Assembly (NCBI GenBank): GCA_010645155.1
Contig: CM021312.1
Location: 11,152,609 to 11,216,608 of the forward strand
Length of the DNA stretch: 64,000 nucleotides
Reading direction: 5' to 3'
DNA from: Tigriopus japonicus
Lineage: Eukaryota; Arthropoda; Copepoda; Harpacticoida; Harpacticidae
A model generated the notes under the pieces. The model was not told the DNA's origin. It saw only the letters and a list, made by a program, of their open reading frames with translations, and made no database searches. Position 1 is the stretch's first letter, and each line of letters starts with the position of its first letter. The position numbers and the translations under genes are program-made. Positions 38,357 to 49,359 of the stretch are shown one piece after another.

Positions 38357-38974
38357 ATGAAATCCTGGGTGATTCTTGCAGCTTGGTTGGCCTTTTGCGT
38401 CACCCAAACCTCCGTGGTTCAAGGCTTACCCCAAGTTGGAGTCCCAGGTCAACCCCTCCCCAATCAACCTACCCGACAACCCGAAACGTCTATTGTCCCC
38501 GAAGTCACTGAATCCGAGGCTCCCGAGGTCACCACAGTCCGTCCTGGCCAATTGAACGAGTTGGACGAGGATGAAGCCGATGCCGAGGGCATTACCACCA
38601 CGTTTAATCCGGATTCGGGGCTAGATCCCCATGGGGATACCAATGTGACGACCACCACGATGGCGACTACCAGCTCACCGTCGAATACCACGACCTCGTC
38701 CAATACCACCGAATCAACGACCCCCATGACGACCCCCTCCTCGACAACTAGTACCACAACTACAACCACGGTGGCTCCCACCAATGGAACCACGACACCG
38801 GTTGTCCCCGTGACGGTGACGATGCCAAGTCCGGATGAGAATCGAGGTTTCGAAGGGTGGAGTTTCTTTGGTGGTATTGTCTTGACGTTGGTCGTGTTTG
38901 CCATTGGTTTTGTGGGCTTCAAGTATTACAAGATCCGAGGGAGCGCTCATGGCGGCAACTACAATCGATTTTGA
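38357..38974 (+). CDS. CD164: CD164/MGC-24-like sialomucin, single-pass membrane protein
   Basis: CD164-type sialomucins are heavily O-glycosylated membrane proteins of endosomes, lysosomes and the cell surface. The 205-residue product has a signal peptide (MKSWVILAAWLAFCVTQTSV, about residues 1-23), a Pro/Glu segment and a Thr/Ser-rich mucin region (residues about 90-150, with many TTT and NTT motifs and several N-x-T sites). A juxtamembrane FEGWSFFGGIVLTL leads into one membrane helix (about 170-188) and a short basic tail ending GGNYNRF. The FxGxSFxGGIVLxL helix entry and the tail with an aromatic end are the family hallmark. The coding sequence has no intron. Assignment rests on the C-terminus, because the mucin part is low-complexity. 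Confidence 0.72.
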   Translation: MKSWVILAAWLAFCVTQTSVVQGLPQVGVPGQPLPNQPTRQPETSIVPEVTESEAPEVTTVRPGQLNELDEDEADAEGITTTFNPDSGLDPHGDTNVTTTTMATTSSPSNTTTSSNTTESTTPMTTPSSTTSTTTTTTVAPTNGTTTPVVPVTVTMPSPDENRGFEGWSFFGGIVLTLVVFAIGFVGFKYYKIRGSAHGGNYNRF

Positions 38975-39109
38975 GAGGAAGGCCCAGCGTTCAAAGTTTT
39001 AGAAAACGACACGATATTTCACTTAAAAAGACCCAACCCAGAATCTCGTGAAACTCCACAGCTTTTTGTACTTGTTTTCTCACTTTCCCCTCTAAAAGTC
39101 AAATCATGG

Positions 39110-39115
39110 AATAAA
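39110..39115 (+). terminator. Poly(A) signal of the CD164-like gene
   Basis: AATAAA lies 136 bases after the stop codon, in a short 3' UTR that faces the 3' end of the convergent GPX gene. Confidence 0.7.
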
Positions 39116-39504
39116 GAATGTGATATGTGCCATTATTTCTCGAGCACTGTGACCCCCATGTTCGTGCACCCCGTTCGTTGGATCATGGACTGAAAACTAT
39201 AAAAAGATATATCTTTGTCCTTCCTTCCACTACTCTCTACTTATGATCTGATTTTCAAGGAGTAGGTTTTTTGAAATATAATGTTTCTTGAACAAAAATA
39301 ATGAAATGATTGAATGAATGTAAGAAGGTGAAGAACATGGATCAGATGACTTTGCCGTCAATACCAACACTGTCTCAAGTTTGAGTTCATCTTGGAAAGA
39401 TTTTCGAGCTCCAACCATCATATTTTGGATATAACGACATGTCACGCGGTTCCACCTCCTCGAACCATAAACTTGCACTCAAGAGTAATGCCCATGAAGA
39501 GGTT

Positions 39505-40645
39505 TTAGAACAACTCCTTGACTTTTTCTTCAACTTTGGGGATGGGATCGTCTGTGGGACTGAATCGAGCCACAGCCTTGCCCTCCTTATTGATAACGAA
39601 CTTGGAAAAGTTCCATTTGATGGCACTGAAAATAATGGGCTTTCATTAGTCAAAAGAAATCCAATCCGGGACCATTTTCACTTACTTGATCATGAATCCA
39701 CTTTGCTCGTGTTTCAAATAGGTGAAAAGGGGATGTTCATTCTTGCCGTTAACATCAATCTTCTCAAACATATCAAATTTTACATCGAATTTGGCCACGA
39801 AATCCTTGATGTCTTGAGCCGAACCCGGTTCTTGGCCTCCAAACTGGTTGCAGGGGAAGGCCAAGATGCGCAAACCACCTATAACCATAACAACTTATTT
39901 TCTAAAGACTTTCGGGCACTGATAAAAATGGACACCCTTCCAGGAAACGGGTTTAAGACTGGTTTGAACCTTTACTACTAACATAACTAGATTTTGGTAT
40001 CATTCCCTTCAAGAGGGAAGTCAATTGTTGTGAAAATAACATAAAACACTTTTGGTATGGAAAGTGCTCCTTAAAAAGTTTATTTCTGGTGTGAATTTCA
40101 AAATTTGAAGTTGGGGAAATGGTTGTTTTGGAATGTTTATGGATGTTTTGGTGATCTTGTATGCACCTGTTTCTTGGGAGAAGGTTTTGAATGACGGATA
40201 TCAAGGATGTCAAGGTAGGTGAAATTTTATAAAAACTCTAACTTACCAGCGCTTTCCTCAGAGTATTTTTTATACATCTGGGTGAGCTGCTCGTAGTTTA
40301 CGCGAGTCTTGCCTCATTTAGACGCGACATTGACCACGATACACACATGGTCTTTGTACTTGGCCAAATCCACCAAGTTGCCATCAATGTCATTTGCCTA
40401 CACTCAAGTAAAATATTGTGACTGATAGTCTAATTAATAAATCAGAGGATGTCATGAGTCTCACTAACCTTGAAGACAAAGATGTTAGGAGCCTTTTTGG
40501 GGTCTGTGACAGAAGCATCCATGAACGATGAAGAGGCCATGGTGTTTGAGGCGGAGAGAGGCCGAATTGAATTCAGAGCAAAATAGCTGCCAATGCCGAT
40601 GGGTAATGCAGTTGTTGTAGTTTTTGCCAGTAAGCGAAACAACAT
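39505..40645 (-). CDS. GPX4: Phospholipid-hydroperoxide glutathione peroxidase (GPX4-like), selenoprotein
   Basis: GPX4-type enzymes reduce lipid hydroperoxides using glutathione or thioredoxin. Minus-strand exons are 40645-40469, 40397-40247, 39878-39686 and 39625-39505, with consistent phases giving 213 residues if the in-frame UGA at 40316-40314 is decoded as selenocysteine (residue 87, in [16 protein letters not shown]). The rest of the catalytic tetrad is present: Gln125 in [12 protein letters not shown], and Trp178 and Asn179 in AIKWNFSKF. The protein lacks the oligomerisation loop, as monomeric GPX4 does. The first about 35 residues ([17 protein letters not shown] onward) are basic/hydroxylated like a mitochondrial presequence, and an internal Met (MASSSF) could start a cytosolic form. 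Its 3' UTR should hold a SECIS element; I could not fold one with certainty. Exon 2 has no uninterrupted frame because of the UGA, so a standard gene caller would break this gene. Confidence 0.92.
40314..40316 (-). other. GPX4: Selenocysteine UGA codon
   Basis: The minus-strand reading is VASK-UGA-GKTRVNY. The conserved position and context are exactly those of selenocysteine in GPX enzymes, and both flanks plus both splice sites of the exon are intact, so this is recoding rather than a nonsense mutation. Confidence 0.88.
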
Positions 40646-41797
40646 CTACGGTAAAAATGAGGTGTCAATTGTTAGCTTGCAAGCTCTGGACTCAAAGAGA
40701 TAAGCCTTCAGCGGATCTGCTTGGAGTATCAGGTTTCAAACGAGCCCATTTAAGCTTGAGAGGCTCTTGTAGAGACTAGTGAGTGTTTCAAATATGTGTT
40801 AGATTAAACATATACATTTGAATTAATCTAAGTATAATTGATGAAAATTAGGAAAAAGTAGAAGCGTACTTTTCTTTAATTTTACCTCACGAACTTAGAA
40901 AGCGAGGTTCTGCAGATAACTCAGAGAAAGTCTCAATGGAGCTCAGATCACTCACCTAAGTACTGAACAAGATACACTGACTACTTTTTTCAAGCAGCGG
41001 AGAGTTTTCGTTTGTTACCATGTTCTTATATCTCATGGCATAGGTAATTCTTTGGTGTTGCAAGACTGTTTTTTGCACATTTTAATAAACAAATCGAAAA
41101 TTTAATAATCAAGATCACTTCGAAAATGGCACTGACAAAAAGTTTCATTAAAAATGTCCATCAAGGTTTTATCTCGTGTCAACCCTAGATTTTTTCTTTG
41201 GCCATAGCTCATATGGTATTTTCTCATGACTCAACCTGTTTTAGCATCAAAATATAGGGAATATTGTTCAGCGTTATTCTTACTCGCGCTATTCTTTTCA
41301 TTCTTCAGCCCAATCAGTTCAAATAACGACTACATTTAGACGCGGCTTGACTTAGACTTCCATGCATGATTTATTGATCAATGGGACAAATATCTGCCTA
41401 ACATAAACAATAAATAAACCATGTCACTATTTGATGAAAAGTTCTCTTCCAATCTAATTTAAGAGTCATCTGAAGTTTTCAAGTCACCAAAATGCTCCTA
41501 TTTCAAGCGTGACTGACTAAAAGCTCTCTTACAAACGCCCTTTAACCTAATCGTCCACAATACATCACTCCATGACCTTCTCCCGCCCATTAAACATTGT
41601 ACACGATTTTCTATCATCCAGCCCATTCCAAAATACTCATTTTCAATCCAAATTTAACATCTCACCCTTTCCAAGTCACCCTGACAGTTTTTTGCAGCTA
41701 TCTGCCCAAGCACACCAACCAAAGCCCTCAACAAACAGTAGTCGACAGTGGGAGTCGAACCAGCGTCTTCGTATTAGTGAATCGTGATTGTTAAAGC

Positions 41798-44700
41798 ATG
41801 GCCGTGGCCGCCACTAGCACGGCTTTTCTCACGGGCAGCGGAGCCGTGAGTGTGAGTACCCCTGCACCCGTTTTAGGCGCTTCTTCCTCGAGTAATGGGC
41901 CCAATAGTGCCGCCAATAGCAGTAGTAGTAGTAGTAGCAGTGCTAATGCGGCTAATATGTACCGCATCGGGGATTATGTGTACTTTGAGAACTCGTCGTC
42001 ATCCTGCTATGCTCTGAGACGCATTGAGGAGCTGAGTAAGACTTCTTCGGGCAATGTGGAAGCCAGAGTGATGTGTTTTTACCGGCGAGCTGAAATACCG
42101 GTGACTTTGCAAGCTCAGGCCGATCGACATCATTGGGGCGATAGCGCTCATGTGGGTAAGGAACGATTATGAGCACTAAGATTTAGATTTAAATTATTCC
42201 AATGGGATGTTTTCGTGGAATTTATGGTTTGTTTTTAGTAGTTGCATTAATGTCATATCAAAATCTTTCCAAACAACATCTAGTTTTGGATAGTTAATAA
42301 CTATTTCTCTAAGAAAAAAGTTCAACTTATCGTAAATGTTTCTCATGATGAAAATATGCAAAACGCTTGCAGCTTTGGAAGCGAAGTTATCATTTGATTT
42401 TCCATAGAATTGCTTAAAAACCATTGAAAAAATGTGTCACTTGTATGTATCCATGACTTAATGGAAAAGTTCCGTTTTTTGCACCATATTTTTTTAGTTC
42501 AATAAGCNNNNNNNNNNNNNNNNNNNNNNNNNNNNNNNNNNNNNNNNNNNNNNNNNNNNNNNNNNNNNNNNNNNNNNCTTGCAGCTTTGGAAGCGAAGTT
42601 ATCATTTGATTTTCCGTAGAATTGCTTGAAAAACCATTGAAAAAAATGTGTCACTTGTATGTATCCATGACTTAAAGGAAAAGTTCCGTTTTTTGCACCA
42701 TATTTTTTTAGTTCAAAAAGCCATCATTCACATACTTTCCATTTGTAGTCAAAACTTGTTCCCCCGTGACAAATTATTTGTTTATGGGTCTGTAAAACTC
42801 TTCCACTTTTTCCATAATCATTTCTTGAAATTTCTTGCTTATTGTCACGCATGTGAATATCTCGTTCTGCCACCACTAATGAAGCAGTTCATTTTAACGT
42901 TCCAATCAACATGTAAAAAAGCCAAAATTATTTTCAACCACAAAAAACTCATGATTTATTTTGCCATATTTTCAGTTATCTTGACAAATTTATCATTAGG
43001 ATGCTGTTTTCTGTTCAAATGAAACAATTCGGCTCACTCGTTGACGGGCCAAATATTACATATTTATTTTTATCAAAGGACTAAAATAGCCTAGAACTTA
43101 ATAACATTATCTTTTACTCCCTTTAGGATCCAACGACTCCAATTCGACTCATTCCAACGAGGACGACTCCGAAGATGAGGAAGAGAAGGAACGCAACGCT
43201 GAGCGTGCCGCCTTCAAACTCCGCGAAGTGTTTCTAACTCGTCAAGTGGAAACTCTTCCCGCGACCCTCATCCGAGGCAAATGCTCCGTGACTCTGCTCT
43301 CCGAAGTGGAAACCGTCGAGTCCTATACCAAACGAGACGATGCCTTCTTCTACGCCCTCGTCTACGATCCCACCCAAAAGACTTTGGTGGCGGATCGTGG
43401 CGAGATCCGCATTGGATCCGCTTATCAAGCCACGGTTCCCCCTTTGTCCAAGGCCAATCCCAAGAAGGATGGAAGAGAGATGGAGGATCTTGAGGACATG
43501 TTGTGGAACCCGAACGAGTCCAAACTGACCACAGAGGACATTGACAAGTTCTTGATCATTGCTCGGAGTGTGGGCACGTTTGCTCGGGCTTTGGATTGCA
43601 GTTCGTCCGTGAAACAACCGAGTTTACATATGAGTGCAGCGGCGGCTTCGCGAGATATCACGTTGTTCCACGCCTACGACCTCTTGCATAAGCATCACTA
43701 CAAGTTGGACGATGCCATTAAGTCTCTGGTTCCCGGTTCTGGACCCATGCTTTGTCGGTAAGATTTTTAGATTCATTTTTCCAAACAATCTTGGATCTTA
43801 TGATGTGCTTTTCGCCAGGGATGAGATGGAGGATTGGTCTGCGTCTGAGGCTAATTTATTCGAAGAAGCCATCGAGAAGTACGGAAAAGATTTCAACGAC
43901 ATCCGCAAGGACTTTCTTCCCTGGAAATCTATGAGAAACATCATCGAGTACTTCTTCATGTGGAAAACCACGGATCGTTATGTCCAACAAAAGCGCGTCA
44001 AAGCCGTGGAATCGGAGAACAAGCTCAAACAGGTGTACGTGCCCACTTACACCAATAAAACCACGCGTCTCACTGGTCCAAGTGGGGAAATTATCATCCG
44101 CGGCAAGGACTGCGATGCCTATCCAACCCTGGCCAAGTACTCCTGGATCCAATACAAGAAATACGGCAAATTCGTGCCTGCCACCCTCACCGACGACAGT
44201 TTCATCTTGGACAAGAGCTCCTTTACCAACACCACTCCCGCCCGACTTGCCCTTCTACGTCCAGGTCTGATCATCGAACCCGGATCTCCGGCCAAGGCGT
44301 CTTCCGGCAAGACTCGAGCCGCTTTCTTCCTCAAAACCACCCCGATCACACGGGCTTCTCGCCGGATTTGCATGCACGTAGCGCGTCTCAAGCACGCTGC
44401 ACGCAAACCCGGTAAACCTATCGACATGAAGGCTCTCAAGACCGAGACTCTGGCCAAAGTCAAAAGCTTGAATCCGGACAAGATCCGTGAACTGAACAGC
44501 TTCACGGTGCCTCGACGGATCAACATGAACGCTGTAGTGCGTAAGCTCGGTCTCACCAACCAGGATGTGCAGGAGTGGCTGGTGCTCACGCCCAGAAGCC
44601 AATTGCCAAAGCCTGCCAAAGAGTCATTCCCGCGTCCAAGTAAGCGAGCTGACGGCAGCTACATCTATGATCGGATTCCCAGCGCGGCCGATCTCACGCG

Positions 44701-45019
44701 GACCACCCAACCTCATCAGATGCTCTACAAGAAACGGGCTTATGATGCGGTGGACGGGTCTAGCTCTGGCGGACACTCACATTTCGCCAAGATCCAACGG
44801 ACAGCTCCACCCAATCAGGTTCCGGGCAAAAGTCGAATTGCCACGCTGACCCGCGTCCAAGGAGGCCAGAGACAGGTCATCAGCTGGATGGATGCGCCTG
44901 ATGATGTCTTCTATAAGGCTACGGCCGTGACCAAACGGATGCGGAAAAAATTCAGCACCTTGACATTGAGGAGAGCGGCCCGGAAGCCTTTTAAAAGATG
45001 TTTGGCTAACATGTTGTAG
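41798..45019 (+). CDS. MTA1: Metastasis-associated protein (MTA family), NuRD complex subunit
   Basis: MTA proteins scaffold HDAC1/2 and RBBP4/7 in the nuclear NuRD chromatin-remodelling complex. Exons: 41798-42155, 43127-43757, 43819-45019, with agreeing phases (729 residues). A Ser/Ala-rich 53-residue leader precedes the BAH domain ([20 protein letters not shown]). An acidic loop follows, then ELM2 ([20 protein letters not shown], then [20 protein letters not shown]) and SANT ([20 protein letters not shown], then KDFLPWKSM). The RBBP4-binding motifs are kept: [20 protein letters not shown] in the middle and [10 protein letters not shown] at the extreme C-terminus, with [13 protein letters not shown] before it. 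The GATA zinc finger expected near residue 425 is eroded: the segment [20 protein letters not shown] has one Cys instead of four. A 70-N gap lies in intron 1, but the exons on both sides join in frame. Confidence 0.93.
42366..42721. repeat. Near-identical direct duplication flanking the assembly gap
   Basis: Bases 42366-42507 and 42578-42721 both run from CTTGCAGCTTTGGAAGCG to a TTTTAGTTCA-A-AAGC end and differ at only a few positions (A/G, small homopolymer length changes, one T/A). The copies abut the N run on each side. This looks like two alleles placed in tandem by the assembler rather than a biological duplication. Confidence 0.75.
42508..42577. other. Assembly gap (70 N)
   Basis: A run of 70 undetermined bases in intron 1 of the MTA gene. 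The length is probably nominal. Any open frame drawn across it is meaningless. Confidence 0.99.
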
Positions 45020-45219
45020 AGATGCCACGTACAAAAGAGAAGGGGTTATTTTCGTTTTCATGTAAAGTTTTTGGTCGTGGAGTACCGGATATGTGTATAA
45101 TGTTTAATCTCAATGACAAGTTATTTTTTCGTCCCCCCGTTTCAACTCTCGTATACACATACTACATACGCTATGTCGTAGAACTATCGTGCTCTTTTTC
45201 CTCTCTGTAATGGAACACC

Positions 45220-45225
45220 AATAAA
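45220..45225 (+). terminator. Poly(A) signal of the MTA gene
   Basis: AATAAA lies 201 bases after the MTA stop. It is followed about 43 bases later by the stop codon of the oppositely oriented DM4/12 gene, so the two transcripts must end very close together or overlap. Confidence 0.7.
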
Positions 45226-45267
45226 GTATGTTGTACAGTATCAAGAAGGACTCGAAACGTCTTATTA

Positions 45268-48200
45268 TCATCGTTTCTTTCGCTTGGCATGTTGCATGTC
45301 AATAAGATTTAGTATCGAGAAAGGACATCGTCGAAATTGAAAGGCACATTCCCCAGTTTTGTGACCGATGAGTTGTGCCTCCAAGTAATCGTCCATGGAA
45401 TGAGCTCCTCCTTGACGAGGTCTGAAACAAATAAAATAAAATATATTTATGATCTTCCTTTTGGGACAGGTTAAGCAATCCTCACTCAATAAGGTAGTGA
45501 ATGAGGTCTCCCAAGAAACTTAGATGATCAATGGGATGGGCTGAGATCTCGCAGATGAGTCTTTGGATGCAAGATCGGCCTTCAATGGCCATTGTGTTGG
45601 TCAACATATCCTCTGCCCAAGCAAAGAAATCATACTGATCATTTTGGAAATTTCGGCCTGTGTCTTTGTATCTGAAATGAATTTTGACGCCTTGTCATAC
45701 CTTTAGTGATCTATTATATTTGGGGTTATAAACCAAAGACCATATGTTTCCACGATGAAAATTTGATTGCACAAACTTACATTCTTGTTACTATATTCAA
45801 TCTATAGGTGGCATGAGACTTAAAAATAAGAGGTAAGGCAGAATTCTCAAGTACAGTCAGAGCTGAGTTAAAGAATGCTGGATATTTAAAAAAAGATCCA
45901 AAATGGACGGAAGTTAATTGATTAAGTAAGCCTGAAGCATGCATCCCCCCACACAAAACATATGACCTATGGGAATTACCACACTGTTTTGATTGGTTGT
46001 GCTCAAGCAAAGTATTCTTCGCATTTATATAAGCATACCACCTTCTTGAACATTAACTTATATTTGAGGTAGGGCACAAAGGCAATAGGGTCAAGATCAT
46101 AGGAGTGCTTTTCATTTGAAATATTTGAACAAAATCCATACACAATGGATAAGTGTTAGAATACTTAAGACCAATTTACATTGTTTACCCTAAACAGTGT
46201 ATTAACTTCTAGCACGAATAGCATGGAAAAACACATTGACCACATGCTCAAAAAGCTCTATAATTTTACGGTCTTGTGTCCTGAGCTTGCCGACTTCCAG
46301 AATAATATTATACTGTATTTGAGATAGCACACAAGACAAGACTTTATTTTGAGGAAAAAGTGCAGTTAAATTTAGTGTAAGGAAAAGAGCTTTTTTAAAA
46401 CATAACAACCAATCGGCAGTTCTCTCTGGAACCTCAGTCTGGGTCTCAGTAGAGGGCTAACAGAGAAATGACACTCCGAAAATATTCGTGAGTCACCAAG
46501 TCTGCACTGTGTGTGCAATGGGATTTGACATTGAACACACGTACGCATATCATGTCCAAACTTCGATACTGCCTGCCAATTTATTACAACGCCCGTACGG
46601 ATCTCCTAAAAAGACCGCACGGCTCTGGACTACAAGACCAACTACAAATCATTATGAACAACGTGCTCAGGGAATTTCTCGGGGTGAAACTTGAAGACAG
46701 AGTTCCAATCGAAGAACTTTATAAAAGAAGCCATTTCCTAAGCCTCAATCAGGAGGCAATCCGATCGACCCTCATAGAGGTGTGGAAGGCGCTGAACTGG
46801 GGCACAAATGGCCTAAATGGGTTGTTCCAAACGCTAGCTTCGAGACGCATGGAAATCGGTGAATGTGTTAGAGAAACACGGGGAGCAAACAGAGAGGACT
46901 TATTCGAAGGAGAGCATTCCTCCCCTTTTGTGCGACAGGCTGTAAAGCTTTGGAACTCTCTGCCTATTGGTGTGCGATCTCTCCAGAAGATTGGACCATT
47001 CAAGCACGGTGTCTCATCGTTCTTAAAAACTGTTCCGTTGTTTTGATTACTCTCTTCTTTCCGTTCTTTTTCCTTTTTTTTTCTTTTTCCTTTTCACTGG
47101 TTGGTCTTCGTCCTTTTAATCCAGATAATTTACTTAGCGAACAAAAGTGCACTTGCAACTTAAGAAATAAACAAACAAACACAAAGTCACGTAATTCACA
47201 ACCCAAACTTGCATATTTAGGTAGTCAGTGACAAAATTGCTTATTCAATTGCTTTGGTCGAACAAGAGAAATGTGTGATGAATCAAGTCACTTGACACCC
47301 TTGCCGCAAATCAATGAAGTGTGTTGAAAACAAATCTCCACTGACTGTACTGGAGTGACATTTTTCTGTTAGCCCTCTAGGTCTAAGAAAAAAAAAATCT
47401 TAAACTTGCAACCAAAAAAGTGTTCGGAGCTAACTGGTTTCCAAATTTGCACACTCACCCATTTAAGCGTTCAATGACGTAGTTCATGAAAACCCCAATG
47501 GGGAATCGGTATTCAAACACGCCAAACGGAATGAAGGGAATGAGTATAGAAGGTGTAAGTATGAAAATACTGCCTTCGGGAAATGGTCGGAGGGGATCTC
47601 TGAATGTGAATCCCAATGGGAAAGGTCCAAACAGTCGAGGGAACTTCTTCCGTTTGTCAGGTTTGTAAACAGGGCCTTTGCCGTAACTGACCGGAGGATG
47701 TTCTCCATTCAGGTACGGGTCGTAGTAATAGTGAGGATTGTTTCGATAATAGTCTTCGTCTCGAAGAGCCTCGCGACGAATCCTCGACTTTCCTGTGAAG
47801 TTTCTGCCGTAGGAGGAATCGCTTAGGAATCCCTCTTCCCAAATCACTTGTGCCGAGGGCCCTGAAAATAAACATTTACTTTGTTTTGATGGGATTTTCT
47901 TAAATATTGAGGAAATAATACGAACACTTAATCTCATGCCAAGAAATTGATCGTTAATGAAAAAAGAATTGTTTATGCTTTTTCCCCTCCGAGAGTATGT
48001 ACAAAAGGAGTCTGAAAGTTGGACAAAATTCAACCTTTTTCCGTAACAATTTTGTTTTTTAAGTGCTTTATATTGAAAGCAAATGTTCAAAGTTTTTAAA
48101 TCTTTAATTGATTTACCAATTATGGACTCTATGGATCCAAATTTGGAAAAAAGTTATCAAGTTTAAATTGAGTTTTTCAATTATAATGAGGTATGTTTCT

Positions 48201-49012
48201 GATCCAGAAAACCTCAAAGAACAACTTTGGTTTGCTACTATCTTCAAAGTCAGGTAGATTTAAAAGAAATCATCTATTTTTCAACACCTGGTAAATACAA
48301 ACTTATAGCTCACTTAGACACTGGTTGAATTGACATCAAGTGACATAGGAGTGATCAGCTTTTCAGTTTTTTCATCTCATTTCAAGTGGTTCATTTTTAG
48401 CCCCAAAAAGCGAGTAAAACGCTTTGAATAAGTGAAAGCTCAATTTTCCGAACATGAAATGTAGTTTTTTGCTGATAGAGTTTCAAAAATCTAATGCTAG
48501 TCTATTTTGGAAGTGGTCCATCGAAAAGATTCTTTATGCTGGAAATACAAAGAAACATCCCTTTTCATTACAATTTATTAACTTTTGATTCCAGTATTCA
48601 ACTTCGTGCGGTTGCAAATATTTTTCGAAAGAAAACATGCAAAGAAATCAGTTTTTTGGGAAATGATTCTTCTTTTCGAAGATTGAAGGAGGTTAAGGGA
48701 TGAGTTGCTTATTGTGGTCAAAATCCAAATGTTGGCGAAAGTCAAAGTTCAAGACTACAAACTTGCAGCACTTTGCAATTAAGACAAATTGAAATAACAA
48801 TTTAGCCAAATTACAAAAGCAGTTTAATAAGGTTCTTCAAACTTACATGTCTGATTGAGGAGGATTTGATTGGATAGCAAATCCGAAACATAATTATCAA
48901 CAAACAACGCGCTCAAGGCAACTTGTGTCAAGTCCAAAGTTTGAGTAATCTCCAAAATCGTCCCCAAAACTAATATCACGTATGAGGCGAATCTCTGAGA
49001 TGAAAAAATCAT
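45268..49012 (-). CDS. Secreted DM4/DM12-domain protein, copy A
   Basis: DM4/12 (PF07841) proteins are secreted, mainly arthropod, and of unknown function. Exons on the minus strand: 49012-48847, 47861-47459, 45671-45486, 45421-45268, with all phases matching (302 residues). The N-terminus MIFSSQRFASYVILVLGTIL is a signal peptide. The middle is Tyr/Pro-rich (DYYRNNPHYYYDPYLNGEH) and is followed by the family's N-terminal signature FPEGSIFILTPSILIPFIP. The C-terminal half carries the conserved GRSCIQRLICEISAHP, FLGDLIHYLIEP, DYLEAQLIGHKTGECAFQFR and RCPFSI blocks, including the four family cysteines. The 1.8-kb second intron contains a TIR element with a LINE fragment. It lies tail to tail with MTA. 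A single signature exon on its own would be weak, but the four together are convincing. Confidence 0.82.
46452..47377. mobile_element. TA-flanked 926-bp terminal-inverted-repeat unit containing a LINE fragment
   Basis: The left end GAGGGCTAACAGAGAAATG continues ACACTCC. The right end, read on the other strand, is GAGGGCTAACAGAAAAATG continuing TCACTCC: 26 bases with two mismatches. Both ends are directly bordered by TA, which fits a TA target duplication. The interior holds a degenerate reverse-transcriptase C-terminal frame rather than a transposase, so it is either a non-autonomous element that picked up LINE sequence or one into which a LINE fragment inserted. Confidence 0.65.
46513..47046 (+). 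pseudogene. Non-LTR retrotransposon (LINE) reverse-transcriptase C-terminal fragment
   Basis: The open frame of 177 residues reads SKLRYCLPIYYNARTDLLKR near its start and SSPFVRQAVKLWNSLPIGVR near its end. This matches the region after the reverse-transcriptase palm in jockey/CR1-like LINEs, whose proteins typically end with a KLWNSLP motif followed by a short FK...FLK tail. No catalytic YxDD part or endonuclease is present, so it is a 5'-truncated, inactive piece. It lies inside the TIR unit and inside an intron of DM4/12 copy A. Confidence 0.7.
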
Positions 49013-49359
49013 TATGTGTCTTTCAGGACATCGCAGACAGAACTGAACTTTTTAAGCTTCATCAAAGAGCATTCAACCCAAACAGTCTCTCCATTCAGGC
49101 TTCATTGGGCATGATGGGAATATTGACCCAGTCAGAGATTGTCGTACACAAACTAAACCATCTCTTAATTCGGATTTCAACTCTAGAAGAGAGAACCGAT
49201 CGAATATGGTTTCTATTCCATCGTGAAGGTACAAACGCTTTTAATTGGTTTAGTGAAGCGTGAAATTGGCCCTCTGAGTTCCTATGAATTAGTGATATAC
49301 GGATGATTCATCAAAGAAATGGTATTTAATTGAGCATTCGTGGAAGAGTAAATCTCATG

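Noticed and set aside
38464..38922. A long minus-strand open frame opposite the sialomucin gene
   Set aside because: It is a Val-rich shadow of the Thr-rich ACC/ACN codons on the other strand.
39240..39504. A specific SECIS hairpin in the GPX 3' UTR
   Set aside because: Several ATGA...AAAA...GA-like combinations were tried by eye, but none gave a convincing quartet plus a 10-12-bp helix. The element is expected but not located.
41735..41800. tRNA or tRNA-derived SINE on the minus strand: GGTTCGACTCC resembles a B box
   Set aside because: The T-stem pairs poorly, no A box lies at the right distance, and the upstream part overlaps the MTA start codon. It is probably chance.
42414..42605. An open frame running through the N stretch
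   Set aside because: It exists only because undetermined bases contain no stop codon.
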